This document shows, piece by piece, positions 12,350 to 24,510 of a DNA stretch of 64,000 nucleotides. Below the pieces are notes generated by a model. It was given only the letters and a program-made list of their open reading frames with translations. It did not search any database and was not told where the DNA came from. How positions within the stretch are numbered: position 1 is the first letter of the stretch; every line of letters starts with the position of its first letter. The stretch spans positions 16,522,862-16,586,861 of the forward strand of contig OX326959.1 of NCBI GenBank assembly GCA_946800325.1. The letters are read 5' to 3'. The DNA is from Luzula sylvatica (lineage: Eukaryota; Streptophyta; Magnoliopsida; Poales; Juncaceae). Made by a program: the position numbers and the translations under genes.

Positions 12350-14066
12350 CTAGCTTTTTCCCCGCGCAATTGTGCGGGAGCCCTCGAGTTTGTCATGATT
12401 ATTCGCACATCCGTGATTTGGTATATTTTTAACCCCCTAATTTTTTTTGGATATTGTAAAAAATCCTCTATCTTTTCGTAAACTCCAAAAAAAAACTCTT
12501 TACCAAACTTTTATTTAAAAATACTCCTTATAGATGATATTAATTTTTTTTTTCCAAAATAACCTCCAAATCTCATATGTAATAATTAAAAGTTATTTTT
12601 GTTATTTTTTATTAATTTTAAGAAAATTCATAAACACTTCTTAACATGTAGTGATTTAAAAAAATTTAAATTATTACATATTTTGTTTATATAATTTTAA
12701 TATTCCATTCTTTATTCACAAAAAACTAACATTAAATAATAATAAATAAACATCTTGCAAATATATTCATAGAAAATATCTATTTAAACATCTACTTTTT
12801 ATTTTAGTTTTCCTTTTATGTATTTTTTAATAGTTTTATGATATTTTATTTTTAAATATTTGCAAGATGTTCTTTTAATAATATTGTTCAGCTTATTATA
12901 ATTTTATGTTAGTTTTTCAAGAAAAATAATACATAAGTCGAATATTTGTAATGAATGAAATATTAAAATTATATAACATATAACATATAGTAATTTATTT
13001 TTAATTATTATATATTACAAAAAGTTTAAGAATTTTTTAAAATTAAAAAAACATTTTTTTTAAATGAATAATATGTAAATTAATTGTTTTTTACAATATC
13101 TAAAAATTTAAGGAGTCTTTTGAAAATTTTCCAAGTAAAGTGGTGATAGGGAGGCATAATAAGGTGATGATGTGGAGGCATGAGATGAGAGGAATTATTA
13201 ATAATGTAATAAATGACCGAAATTTAAATTAAAAAGGACCAAAATGTTAATAAAAAGTACCAAAGTGTGAACTAAAACTGAAAATGACCAATATATAAAT
13301 AAAAAGAACTATAATGTAAATTCAAAAATGTAAAAAAGGACCGACATGTAAATAAAAGAGGATCAAGATGAAAATACGAAGGACCAAAATGTAAGTTTCT
13401 AAACTTAAAAGGATAAAAATGTAAATAGAAAGGATCAAAATGTAGTTTTTTCAACTAAAAAGGATCAAAATATAAATAAAAAGGACCAAAATGTAAATAA
13501 TTTTTTTCAAAGAGGCCCCTGGACCAAAGTATAATTTTTCAAACTTGAAAGGACCAAATATAAATAAAAAGGATCAAAATGTAAATAAAAAAGGACCAAA
13601 ATGTAAATAAAAAAGGACCAAAATGTAATTTTTTCAAATAAAAAGGACCAAATTATAAATAAAAAAGGACCAAAATCTGAAAAAAATATTTTGTTTTTAC
13701 AAAGAGGCCCCTGGTGACTTGGCCTCATGTATGAGCTCCAATTTTGCAAACTCTATACCTAAAAAGGATCAAAATATAAATAAAAATGACCAAAATGTAA
13801 ATAATTTTTTTCAAAGAGGCCCCTGGACCAAAGTGTAATTTTTCAAACTTGAAAGGACCAAATGTAAATAAAAAGGACCAAAATGTAAATAAAAAAGGAC
13901 CAAAATATAAATAAAAAAGGACCAAAATGTAATTTTTTCAAATAAAAAGGACCAAATCGTAAATATAAAAGGACCAAAATGTGAAAAAAATATTTTTTTT
14001 ACAAAGAGGCCCCTGATGACGTGGCCTCATGTATGAGCTCCAATTTTGCAAACTTTATACATAAGT
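12350..14066 (-). mobile_element. Non-autonomous Helitron with GGACC minisatellite, minus strand
   Basis: Read on the minus strand, the 3' terminus is a hairpin (CCCGCACAATTGCGCGGGG), then AAAAAGCTAG and a flanking T; CTAG maps to 12350-12353. The 5' end, near 14066, resembles the 51940 Helitron (CTTATGTATAAAGTTTG), and both then read GAGCTC, CACGTCA and GGGCCT. The interior holds an AT-rich palindrome (about 12420-13150) shared with the 26.7-kb Helitron and a minisatellite (13200-13990). No Rep or helicase is encoded. Confidence 0.7.
13200..13990. repeat. Minisatellite, GGACCAAAATGTAAATAAAAA units
   Basis: Dozens of imperfect units of about 20-22 bp. Part of the array plus the adjoining AAAGAGGCCCCTGG block is duplicated as a module of about 300 bp (13500-13760 and 13800-14060). 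The same unit occurs in inverse orientation in the Helitrons at 26.7 and 52 kb. Long repetitive Phe/Tyr-rich ORFs on the minus strand are by-products. Confidence 0.85.
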
Positions 14067-14089
14067 ATAATTATAAATACAAATTATAA

Positions 14090-15430
14090 ATTATAAATAT
14101 GTTAGGAGGGCTTCTTTTGATTTGATTTATGATTCAGTTAAAATATAATTAATAATGTGACACTCGAATATTATTAATTAGTACATGTTAATCAACATAC
14201 ATATTAATTATGTGTTATTTTTTAATTATGTGTTATTTGTTAACTATTTGTTTATCGGGTCGTTGATTATCCATGTTAAAGGCACATCAATATATTTTGG
14301 ATAAATTGAAGAACAAAGTATAATTTCCAAAATAATATCACTTATGAAATTTTTAGATGTAACAAGCCCAAAAAAAAAAAAAAAACGAGTCCGGTCAATA
14401 ATACAATTCATTTTTTTTTCTTCAATTTATAACCATCATGGTCATATGAGTAATTCTATACTACATTCTCTCGCAACATGATTGATAACATGATGATGAC
14501 GTGTAGGTGTGGATTAAATTAAGTTAAATTAATTTTATAGTGTGAATATAATGTCCAACGTACGATCAATATTATGCTGCGAGAGAATGTTACGAGAGCA
14601 TGTTGTGTAGAATTACTCATGATCATATATTGATTTGACATAAATATTTGATGTGATATATTAATATATAAGCCAATAAAATAATCCGGCATATAAAATC
14701 GGGGAAAATATATAATTAATGGATCATCGAAACTAGTATATTCAAACGCTTGAACCCGGATTGCACGTTAGCCGATTGTCCAGTTTCAAATCAAGCATTA
14801 AACAACACATCGAAAATGAAAAGTTCGTTTTCAATACGTACACAATTTCAAATGGGAAAATATAAGGAGCTCCCCAAACTCAATAAAGCATCCTTGATGC
14901 GTCAATCGAGGATGCTTTATTAGCATTGATTACCGCTTTGATTGAATCAATCCAACTAAACATTGATTTAATGCTTAATCAATCCAATCAACTCATTAAA
15001 TCAACCTCGATTGACGCATTCATGATATACATGGAGGATGTTGGGAGCACCATATATAACCTCATTTCAAATCACGCATTAAACAATGCATCAAAAATGA
15101 AAAGTTCGTTTTCAATACATACACAAATCATTTTGCAAGGATAAAAAGCATGAGCATGAGTGGTACATAAGCAATAGATGGTTAAAGTAACTTTCATACT
15201 AATGAAATGCATTACTCTTAAACAATTTGGGGAAAAAATAAAGACTTAAATAATTTTGATATGTTGATTATAATTACAACAATAAGATATCAGAGAAATT
15301 CAAAAGATAGAATTGTTAAACCTAAATAAGGTGAATAAACTAGCTTATATACAAACCGATGCCACCTCTGAGATGATTTAGAAATAATTTGTCTGAATAT
15401 TTGATATATTATTTTCACACACAAAAGAGC
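14090..15430. repeat. Duplicon copy E, interrupted by two small elements
   Basis: Blocks at 14095-14360 match 19.43-19.64 kb, and blocks at 14640-15430 match copies A-D (AAAAAGCATGAGCATGAG; AATGAAATGCATTAC). A MITE at 14448-14618 interrupts it. Around 14862-15055 a GGAGC-ended inverted repeat sits between two copies of a stretch of about 60 bp (GCATTAAACAACACATC), so a small duplication accompanied or followed its insertion. Confidence 0.55.
14448..14618. mobile_element. MITE, GAGTAATT family, near-perfect 10-bp flanking repeat
   Basis: It starts GAGTAATTCTATACTACATT and ends with the complementary TGTGTAGAATTACTC; length 171 bp. Flanks are ATGGTCATAT (14438-14447) and ATGATCATAT (14619-14628), nine of ten identical, which fits a Mutator-like duplication. 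A family member lies at 3725-3897. Confidence 0.7.
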
Positions 15431-15534
15431 TCGTATTGGAGTTTCTCACATCACCATATTATATTATACTATTATACTATAGTATATTAAAAAATTTCAA
15501 ATGCACAAGAAGGCGACACCGTGTCTATTTTTTG

Positions 15535-15915
15535 ATTTTATGTTTTATGATTTTGTAGTCAATTATATAATCAGTGACAATAATGAGCAAGATTTAGTGT
15601 TTCATAACTTTTGTAGCCAATCAATCGTGTAACGAATCATAATAATATCAAATGAACAACAACATGACGTGTTCCTTTTTATTTTATGTTTTGTCGTTTT
15701 TGCTATCAATCGTGTATCGAATCACAATAATGAGCAAGATTTAGTGTTTCAGAATTTTTGTAGCCAATCGTGTAACGAGTCACAATAATACCAAATGAAC
15801 AACAACATAATGTGTTTTATTTTATTTTATGTTCTATCATTTTTGCGGTCAATCGTGTAACGACTCACAATAAATTTGGTGTTGCATACTTTTGTACCCG
15901 ATCGTGTTACGAGAC
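15535..15915. repeat. Tandem repeat, period about 142-146 bp
   Basis: The phrase AATGAGCAAGATTTAGTGTT occurs at about 15582 and 15728, and CAAATGAACAACAACAT at about 15649 and 15791. TCAATCGTGTAACGA recurs through about 2.6 copies. It does not encode a protein. Confidence 0.7.
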
Positions 15916-16084
15916 ACAATAATTTGCAAATAAAATAAATGTAATAAGAATATCTCAATAAACTCATATCAATACTATTTTAATATGTAGATGAATTCGT
16001 ATTAATACTTATTTTAATATATAAATAAATTCATAACATATTTAATATAATATTAATATCTAAGAAATCCATAATAATACTAAT

Positions 16085-16575
16085 TTTAATATAGAAATGC
16101 TAAAAAGAATCCACAAAAAGAATTCAAGGACCAAAATATACTATTGAAATTAGCAAAATATATTTTTGTATATAGCAAAATATACTGTTGAAAAATATTA
16201 TTTTTATCTTAATTTTAGCCATGTTTTTTTTTTAAGGAGGTTTGACAATATGTCGAGACCTCGAATATATTAGATCAAAGAAGTGAAACGAAAGAGAGAA
16301 TTTGGGAGAATATATAAGACAATATTCTTATTTTTTTTTAAGAGAATCCTAAGCCAAGAATCGTGGCCATTATATGTTTCTTTTTTTTATATTGATGCCG
16401 CCGGGATTCGAACCCACAATCTCTACAACATGAGAGTTTATTGTGCTGAGCACTCAACCATCCAGGCTATGGAACCCACAACCTCTATTAGCCATGTTAA
16501 CATGTTGGATTCAACAGTATATTTTGTTCATTTAAATAGTATATTTTGCCTGCGTGGATTCTTTTTGGATTATTT
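16085..16575. mobile_element. MITE-like element interrupted by a SINE
   Basis: Outer inverted repeats read CTAAAAAGAATCCAC on the left and GTGGATTCTTTTTGG on the right. CAAAATATACT motifs are mirrored just inside. A SINE (16226-16487) splits the interior. The target duplication of the outer element could not be identified. Confidence 0.5.
16226..16487 (-). mobile_element. tRNA-derived SINE, 11-bp TSD
   Basis: On the minus strand, box A (AGCCTGGATGGTTGAGTGC) and box B (GGGTTCGAATCCCGG) are well preserved. The body ends in an A-run adjoining the duplication TTAGCCATGTT (16215-16225 and 16488-16498). It is not a working tRNA: the cloverleaf is incomplete and the segment sits inside a retroposed unit. 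Confidence 0.85.
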
Positions 16576-16599
16576 TTTTGAATTTTTCTTAGCAAACCT

Positions 16600-17139
16600 G
16601 AATTTTAATATATATAAATAAATTCATAGTATGGTGTTTGCGCAATTTTAGAAATGTATTTATGATCCCAAAACATATATTTTTCTATTTCCTTGTACAA
16701 CGATTAAATAATAATTTTCATTTTAAAACATTTACACGGGAATTAACAAGTTAGCTCAATTTGAAATAAAATATTTATTCTTATCCTTGAAATTATAGTG
16801 TATATATATAATATTGTTATGTAAAATAAAATAATAATAGCACATGTATAGTATAATGAGTCATATATATCATTCTAAAATTTAGAACAAAATATTGACC
16901 AAAAATTTTCTCGTAACCTCACAAGTCACAACTATCAAAATAAAATATATTTTTTATAAAATTTAAAATATATTGTATGATCATTTTATAATTCCATAAC
17001 AAAAATAGGAGATAATATATTTTTTTTTATAATTTTTTAAAATACAAACTATGAAAAGTAAATCTCGCATCGTATATTTTCTATTTTTTTTTTTTTTTTT
17101 GTGTCTCCCGAAACAAAGCGAAAGTACCTCCTAGTTTAG
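16600..17139. other. Intergenic, AT-rich
   Basis: No gene or bounded repeat was recognised; a poly-T run lies near 17085-17100. Confidence 0.4.
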
Positions 17140-17990
17140 GTGAAACTTTTCTTTAATATCTTCTTGGCCTTTCTTCCTATCTCAGTTACCATTCGGAGGG
17201 GCACTGCCTTCTCTCCAAATTCATCTAAATTACAAAAATGTTAAAATCGTTGATTAAGATTATAAATTAAATAATAAGATGCGGAATGAGTTACGTACGT
17301 CCAGGCTAGACGCTAGATTACGAGGAGAAACAAGTGCCAGGCAGAAATATCTGACAAAATTCAAATTAAATAAAAATTGAATTAGAATTTTAAATTAATA
17401 ACAGTAGAGTAGAGAAAAAAGATGAGTGGTTTATTTAGACTAATCATATTTTAACTGGGAACTCAAAGCCATCATATTTGGATACAATTGTACCATCTTC
17501 CAATCTCACCTCAAATTTCTTTATACCAAAAACATAAATCAATTAATCCATCAATAAAATGTATTTAAAATTCACATTTTTGTTTATTTAAATTGTTGGG
17601 ATTTTCCCATTTCTTGCCTTCCTTCAAAACCTTTTTGAAAATACCACCATCCTTGTAGATGTCCTTCACACTCGACCCACACTCGACCACGAGAGAAGCT
17701 CCGCGTCTAATTGCAGAGTATAATTCGGGGGAATTTGAGGCGAAGCTCGTGACGCCCTTATGCCAACTCCGATGGAATTGTGAAAATTGCTTTTTCGCCC
17801 TTCTTCATGGTCTTTATTCCTAAGTACTTCCATCCTTTGATCACCTCTCCCTTCCGAGCTCGAACTTGAACGTAGGTCCCTATCTCTGCTCGACTCAAAC
17901 TGGGTACCGTTTCGTTACATAAGTCCATGTTTGTTTTGTTTTTGCCTTGTTGGTATATTAAATATTGCACAGTACTGAAATATATCTGCA
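17140..17990 (-). pseudogene. FKBP62/ROF-type immunophilin pseudogene
   Basis: Minus-strand fragments match consecutive parts of a plant multi-FKBP peptidyl-prolyl isomerase. From right to left: GEVIKGWKYLGIKTMKKGEK and AIFTIPSELA (17761-17850); NYTLQLDAELLSWSSV, then KDIYKDGGIFKKVLKEGKKW (about 17600-17720); a separate exon KFEVRLEDGTIVSKYDGFEF (about 17464-17530); and a doubtful AVPLRMVTEIGRKAKKILKK (about 17155-17220). A stop follows SELA where the family has a Tyr, and an 11-bp duplication GGTCGAGTGTG breaks the frame before KDIYKD. The first FKBP domain and the TPR region are missing. Intron remnants show it is not a processed copy. Confidence 0.8.
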
Positions 17991-18044
17991 GGCATAATTT
18001 GTGTACGAATTTCATTTTTCTCATATGTGATACAGAATAAATTG

Positions 18045-18950
18045 TTGTTTTGGTTTGATTACAGTGGAGTTATACTTAAAATCGTTACGAAATCTTCATT
18101 GAAAAAATTGTTTGCATATGCTTTGTGATATGAATTATGATATGCAAGATTAGAATTTTGTACTCGAAAGAGACTAGGGGATCCATTCTCTGCTTCAGAT
18201 AAATGTACAACAAAATATATACAGAGAACATTATTCATAAAAAAAATTTAGTTAATATATTTATATTTGCATGTACTATATATGTTGGCATTTAAATTTC
18301 TCTGTATTTTCCAAATATTTACGGTTCATCCCAACGTTAACAAAACAAATTAACATTGTTATCAAATGAATACGATTTGGATTCTAGGAATCATGAGTAA
18401 TTAATGATACATTTTTCATCTTTTCTTCTGTTACATGCTAATAACATGACTGGTTGTGGCATAAAATCGCAATTAATGAATCATCGAAAATATGATATTC
18501 GATCCGGGTTGTTAAATATCCGAGATGAAAAATTCATTTCCAATACATACAAAAATCATTTTAGGAGGATAAAAAGCATGAGCATGAATGATATATAAAA
18601 AATTGATGGTTAAAGTAATTTCGTATTAATGAAATGCATTACACTTCCGGCATTACTTCTGAGGGTGATTTCATCGATATTCGTAGTTATAACAATAAGA
18701 TACTAGAGAAATTCAAAAAGAAAATTGTAAGAAGAAAATAATTAGAATCCTTAATCTTAAATAATTGTACAAGTCCACCACTATGCTTAATATTTAGTAT
18801 GGGGTTTACTCGATATAAAAAAGTGGACGAGTACTTTGTAAAGAGGAACAAACTAGTTTACATACGAACCGACTTTTTATTCGAGATGATTCAAAATCAA
18901 TTTGTAGTATTTTATTTTATATATTATTTACGAACATTTAGGGCATGTGT
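18045..18950. repeat. Duplicon copy C
   Basis: It lies directly upstream (in gene sense) of the FKBP pseudogene and shares TATGATATGCAAGATTA, CTCGAAAGAGACTAG, AATCGCAATTAATG and AAAAGCATGAGCATGAATG with copies A, B, D and E. The repeated block may be the old 5' flank of the FKBP gene (inference). Confidence 0.6.
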
Positions 18951-19430
18951 AAAGGACACATCGATCGACTACTGGAGACGACTGGAGTGGTTACGCCAAA
19001 CAACACTACTACGGAGTAACTGGAGATGACGAGCTCAGTTTAAATCATCTAACGGATTGATACGTTATACTCTTAGGATCCGTTAAGGCTTTTATTCAGT
19101 TTAGTATTTGGATATTTGTTAGAAATATTATGTTGGGCTGTTATTATCTCTTATAAAAAGCAGGCTTTTATAAGGACCATCGGATTCGAGGTTGTTAGGT
19201 CAGATGGTCCTGATTCATTTGACTGTTGAGATTTTAAGCTTATAAATTATTATTAATTATTAATAACAATAAGAAGAAGAAGAAGAAGAAGAATTGTAAT
19301 AATAAAAAATTAATACAGAATTAAAAATGTACTTGATAACATTAATAAATTAATACATAATTAAAAATGTATATAAAATTAATAATAATAATAATAATAT
19401 GACACTCAAATTTTTTTGTGTTAGGAGGGC
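18951..19430. other. Intergenic spacer between duplicon copies
   Basis: Contains a short (GAA)n run near 19272 and AT-rich simple sequence. The TTATAAAAAGCAGGCTTTTATAA stretch at about 19152-19174 is a small palindrome. No gene was recognised. Confidence 0.35.
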
Positions 19431-21330
19431 TTTGATTTCTAGACTTTTGTTTTGATTTATAATTCAATTAAAATATAATTAATAATATGACACTCAAATT
19501 TTATTAATTAGTACATATTAATCAACATACATGTTAATTATGTGTTATTTGTTAACTATTTGTTTATCGGATTGTTGATTATTCATGTGAAAGTCACATC
19601 CATATATTTTGGATAAATTGAAGAACAAACTATAATTTCCAAAATTACGTATTCGCCCTTCTTCGTGGTTTTTATTCCTAAGTGCTCCCGTCCCGTCCTT
19701 AAATCGTTATGTGATCTTCTTTGGAAAATTGTGTGCATTGCATATTCTTTGTGATGTGAATTATGATATGCAAGATTAATATTTAATCTATCCAAGTTCG
19801 AATTTGTACTCGAAAGAGACTAGGAGATCCTTTCTCTGTTTCAGATAAATTTACAACAAAATTAATACAGAGAACATTATTCATACAAAAAAATTAGTTT
19901 TGGAGACATTAATGTGTTCTGTAAATTGTAGAAATATATTTCTATGAAGAGTTCTATCATACATTTTTTTTGCTTATGATACAATATTTTTCAAAGATAT
20001 TTTGAGTAATTATCAATTATTGAGTATTTAAGGTAAATTTTTAAGTATATTTATCAATAAATTGTAGGTTAAATAGAAAATTTGAATTGTTCATGAAAGA
20101 ACAAATATCCATAAAAATTAAAATTTATGATATATCCTTCTAAATATCCAAAATACATTTTTAAAAAAGTGTATGAAATAACTCCCCTATTTCTATATCT
20201 TCATGTACTACTACTATATTTGTTCGCATTTAAATTTTTCTGTGTTTTCGTCATGATGTTAACAAAACAAATTAACATTGTTATCAAATGAATGAATCGT
20301 TCATTTTTTACGCACGATTTGGATTATAAGAACGACGAAATCACCACTTCCAAGTGACCCGATAAAAACATGAATATCGAAACCAAGCATATCAAACCCA
20401 AAAAAGAGCCTATGTACCAGAGAAATCATGAGTAATTAATGATTCACTTTGCATCTTTTCTTCGGTTACATGCTAATAACATGACTGGTGGTACAAAATC
20501 GCAATTAATGGATCGTCGATTCGTCGAAAATAGGACATTCGATCCGGGTGGTTAAATACCCGAGATCACAAGTCATGGATTAAGAATGAATCCAAAATGA
20601 AAAATTGATTTTCAATACAAAAATCATTTTACAAGGATAAAAAGCATGAGCAGGAATAATATATAAGAAATTGATTGTTAAATAATTTTCATACTGATGA
20701 ATTGCATTAAAATAGACCGTTTGGGACAAAAATGAACACTTCCGGTATTGATTTTGAGTGTTATTTCATTGATATTAATAGTTATAACAATAAGATACTA
20801 GAGAAATTCAAAAACAATATTCGAAGAAAATAATTAGAATCCTTACAAGAGGAACAAACTAGTTTATATACGAACCAACTCCTCCTTTGAGATGATTCAA
20901 ACAAAAATTGTATTATTTGATATATTATTTACAAACATTTGTGATACTTTGGCAAAAAAATAATCTGAACACACAAGTTGGCAAGTTTACAAAATTGGAA
21001 AAAAATTGACAAGTATTATGCATTTGGAGAGAGAGGAGTTCGAGGTTCGATCAATTCATAGATTATATAGTGACATACTAATAAAAATTCAAGTTAGTAT
21101 GAATTGTTCAAATCAATTGTTAATTGGATAATAGGTGAATTTGAAATATTGCATGTAATTTTATTTGAATAATACGTGTTTGCAACTTTACACTATCTTT
21201 TTCTTTTCAAAATTGTGTGACATCTTGAAAATCATTTTCTCGAAGACAAAAAGAAATTGATTGTTCCGCCGCTAATGAATATTTTTTTTTTCTTTTTTGT
21301 AGTGTAAATTTTCTGACTGCAATACAAATA
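19430..21330. repeat. Duplicon copy D with a small FKBP remnant
   Basis: It includes the left block shared with 14.1 kb, then at 19640-19700 a minus-strand remnant EHLGIKTTKKGEYVI that aligns with YLGIKTMKKGEKAI of the FKBP pseudogene at 17.8 kb. The central and tail blocks shared with copy B follow. Gene remnant and flank were therefore duplicated together. The site of the copy B SINE is empty here (about 20430). Confidence 0.65.
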
Positions 21331-21477
21331 TATTTTTTGAAAAATGAATAAATGGAAAAGAGTTGTTCGTCATTCATGCATTGATTTGATGGGACCTGAA
21401 CTCATAATCTCTCTTAACATATGATTTTTTTAATCAAATACTTAAGGTCCAATTAGAATATGGATCCATGGACAAAC
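21330..21477 (-). mobile_element. Probable SINE, degenerate, 8-bp TSD
   Basis: It resembles the 24.5- and 9.9-kb SINEs (CTCTCTTAACATATGATTTTT; GGTCCAATTAGAATATGGA). The flanking repeat is ATACAAAT (21322-21329 and 21478-21485). Box A and box B are eroded. Confidence 0.5.
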
Positions 21478-21531
21478 ATACAAATGTATGTTCTCATGAT
21501 TGTGAATTTGTGATCTGTCTTTTTAAACAAA

Positions 21532-21580
21532 CTAGGAGAATACTCGCGCTATGCGGCGAAAAATTTATTTATGTTTAATA
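21532..21580 (-). mobile_element. Helitron 3' terminus, minus strand
   Basis: Read on the minus strand: a short hairpin (CGCCGCATAGCGCG), then AGTATTCTCCTAG and a flanking T, with CTAG at 21532-21535. The element extends rightwards into AT-rich sequence, and its 5' end could not be found. It belongs to a different family from the CCCGCGCAATTG Helitrons. Confidence 0.5.
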
Positions 21581-23145
21581 CAAAATACATATTGTATGAT
21601 AATGTTGATAATATTATTTCAAAATAATATTATTCAAATTCATTTATCTATGATTATTCATATGATTTACAATTATTTCACATTATGATAACCACAAATT
21701 TCATGTTTTTAATCAAACAATAACATTTATATTAATGTCATCATATAATAATATATGAAATATAATATAATTTTACGAATAAACATAACAACAAATATTA
21801 TATCATTACTCACAATATTCCATACAATATCAAATATAAAAATGATGAATCATACGATATACGTAGTAACACGTCAATACTTATATAGTAGTAATATTTT
21901 TTTCTTGATTCAAAATGCAACGATAATTATAAATAATATCGAACTTAATAGTGAAACTAATTTAATAAACAATATCAAAATTTAATTTAGAATAAACAAA
22001 AATATAAATTATTTTATGTCACATGATTTTTTTTAAAATTAACATTTTCTAAAATAACAATACTATTTAATATTATTTGATAGGTGCTTATATGTATAAG
22101 AAGTTATTTAGATCGATAAACTATTTTTTTAGTTATATTAGTTTTTAAAAAATTTAAAATGAAATTAGTTTGGCTAAAAACACAAATATAACCTACTTAG
22201 TATTATATGAGATTCTTATAGTTACGATTTTTGTAAAAATAAATAATATTACTGAAAATTCTATTATATAAATATAATACATAAATTTCAATTATGTAAA
22301 TATGTATTTTTTTTTTGCTTTGTATTTTCTTACATAACATTTTTACAAATTCAAATTATGAAAAACGGTATGTATGAACTATATTAATATGGATGCTAAA
22401 ATAATGAGAAAATTTAATTTAATTTATTTGTGGAATTTTTAAAATTAAATTTCTAAAAATATACAAATATATGTTGTATGGTTTATAGTATTACATATTA
22501 AAGTATTAGTATTTCATATATAAATTTTTCATCTTCCATGGTATTCACATTTTATCATTCAATTTTATATGAAATGACAAACATTGAATAAACTTAGTCC
22601 AATGTGAATCTAACCAATTACAACAGTCCATGTCATTAATAATTACATATGAATGACTACATCACAAAATTACATATGAATGACTACACAAAATATGATC
22701 CTCAAAAAATCTAAAAAAAAATCAATGGTTGAGATCAAAACACATCAATAAAAATTGTATGAGATGAATCCACATCACAAAATTTAATAGTCAATAATCA
22801 TAATAACCATGATGATGTGACTTCATGAGGAGTCTCAAAGATAAGTGAAAAATAAATAAGTGGGTAAATAGTCTGTCCTGCTTTAATATTATCCATTTTA
22901 TCTCTAAAAAATATAAACCAACTTATGATAAGCTGGTTTAGTCCAAAATATAAAATATAATTCCAATCTGATTTACTCTAATGTTGGAGATACCAAATCT
23001 AATTATTTTTGTCAACAAAATCTCAGATAATAGTAATTGATTTTCTATTATCATTCTTTAACAACCTTGATTTTTTATCATGATTCTTTTTCAAATTCAT
23101 TTAAGTTTTTTTTTCTCACAAAAGAAGAACATGATGTGTATTTAT
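21581..23145. other. Intergenic, very AT-rich
   Basis: Probably partly the interior of the Helitron ending at 21532. From about 22870 the sequence resembles 8930-9100 (TATCCATTTTACC; TTTTTGTCAACAAAATCT), so duplicon material continues up to the chromomethylase remnant. No gene was recognised. Confidence 0.4.
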
Positions 23146-23149
23146 ATTG

Positions 23150-23665
23150 GTATTCCAATTAATGAAACACGATCGTGTTTTGACCATTCGAGAAAATGCG
23201 AGGCTTCAAAGATTTCCTGATTACTACAAATTTTATGGGGTGATCAAACAAAGGTATATATTAAAGGTCAAATTTCATATGTACCCGTACAAAATCTCAC
23301 AAATTCACGTATATCCCTGTAAAACGTGAAATATCATGAATATATCTACAAAACTACTAAAATTTCACATATGCCTTTTATGTTAGATTTCGGTTAACTA
23401 TTCCTTAAGATTACCGTCAATTGGTGCTTTTCGAAAATTAGCTAACCAAAATCTAATAAAAAAAGGCATCCATGAAATTTTGGTAGTTTTGTAGGGATAT
23501 TTATGATATTTCACGTTTTCCAAGGGTATACGTGAAATTATGGGATTTCGTAAGGATACATATGAAATTTAGCCTATATTATATGGATATTAACTTAATT
23601 TTATATTGTGCACACGATTAAAATTTTGGTGTGATTTGAATCAGGTATATTCAAGTAGGTAATTA
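23150..23665 (+). pseudogene. Chromomethylase (CMT) gene remnant, two exon pieces
   Basis: The first exon piece (to 23253) encodes [20 protein letters not shown] and KFYGVIKQ, matching the conserved region before the last methyltransferase motif of plant chromodomain DNA methyltransferases (family form [18 protein letters not shown]). A donor (AAAG then GTATAT) follows. After a 391-bp intron the next piece (23645-23663) continues RYIQVGN exactly where the family reads RYxQVGNAVAVP, then meets a stop. No other CMT exon was found nearby. The intron is filled by a Mutator-type MITE. Confidence 0.8.
23266..23574. mobile_element. Mutator-like MITE (family M) in the CMT remnant intron
   Basis: Long inverted repeats start GGTCAAATTTCATATGTACC and end with the complement. 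Flanks TATATTAAA (23257-23265) and TATATTATA (23575-23583) match at eight of nine positions. Other copies lie in the kelch gene (38051-38401) and BRR2 (62610-63198). Confidence 0.75.
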
Positions 23666-23669
23666 ACAA

Positions 23670-24497
23670 ATGCATATTGGTCTATTATCATTGCAAATTC
23701 ATAACTAGAAATTCATAAACTGGAAACATCTCAAATTTGTTTAACACACCATAATTTAAAGCTTTAACTATAAATCATATCATTTTTTTTATAGTGAATA
23801 TGTAAAAATTGCTTGTAGATAAAGGGAGGTCTGTAAACTCTACAACTAATTATAATTACCAAACTTTTCAGGAGAACTTGACTAACATTAACAAAATTTA
23901 ACAATTTTATCTAATTATATTTTACGAGAATAACTATTTTTTTTATCAAATTCTAATTAATATGTAAGTCGTCCTTCTATTGATTTACGAAGACAATTTA
24001 TTTGCTATGTATAAATTAGTTATAAGAAAAAATTACATAAATAATTTTTCATGATGCTATAAGAAAAGAGAGAAAAGCAAATCAGTGGGCAAAAATATAT
24101 TAAAAGAACACATTTTTAATTACAAGTTCCGTGGGCAAATCCAATTCATTAAATAATACTATAATTTAGAATTATGATAATATTTAGGCTAAATATATAT
24201 TCTAGATAGTCTATGTCTATTTAATTGTTCAAATCCAGATATGCTAAATGAAAAATGAACATGCCAATCGTTTTTAATTGACCAATAAACAAAAGACCTT
24301 ATGAAATTTGTTTTTAATACTTTTTACGATAATATTAGTAAAATATTATATATAATAGTTTTTTGTATACTTTGTTAAAATAATAATAGTTTTTATTTTT
24401 TTTGAATAGATAGTTTAACAATGTCCATGATGTAATTGAGATATAATAAAAAAAAACTAAGAAAGTTTTTTAATTAGTGCATATATTTTATTAAAGT
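23670..24497. other. Intergenic, AT-rich
   Basis: No gene, repeat boundary or RNA feature was recognised. Confidence 0.4.
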
Positions 24498-24510
24498 GTA
24501 AAATGTAACT

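Noticed and set aside
13200..13990. Regularly spaced short repeats suggesting a CRISPR-like array
   Set aside because: Units are contiguous tandem copies without unique spacers, in eukaryotic DNA inside a Helitron.
16400..16480. tRNA gene on the minus strand
   Set aside because: Box A and B are good, but there is no full cloverleaf, and the segment is the head of a SINE with an 11-bp duplication.
18799..19029. 76-residue ORF ending LEWLRQTTLLRSNWR
   Set aside because: It runs from duplicon copy C into unique sequence; other duplicon copies do not preserve the frame.
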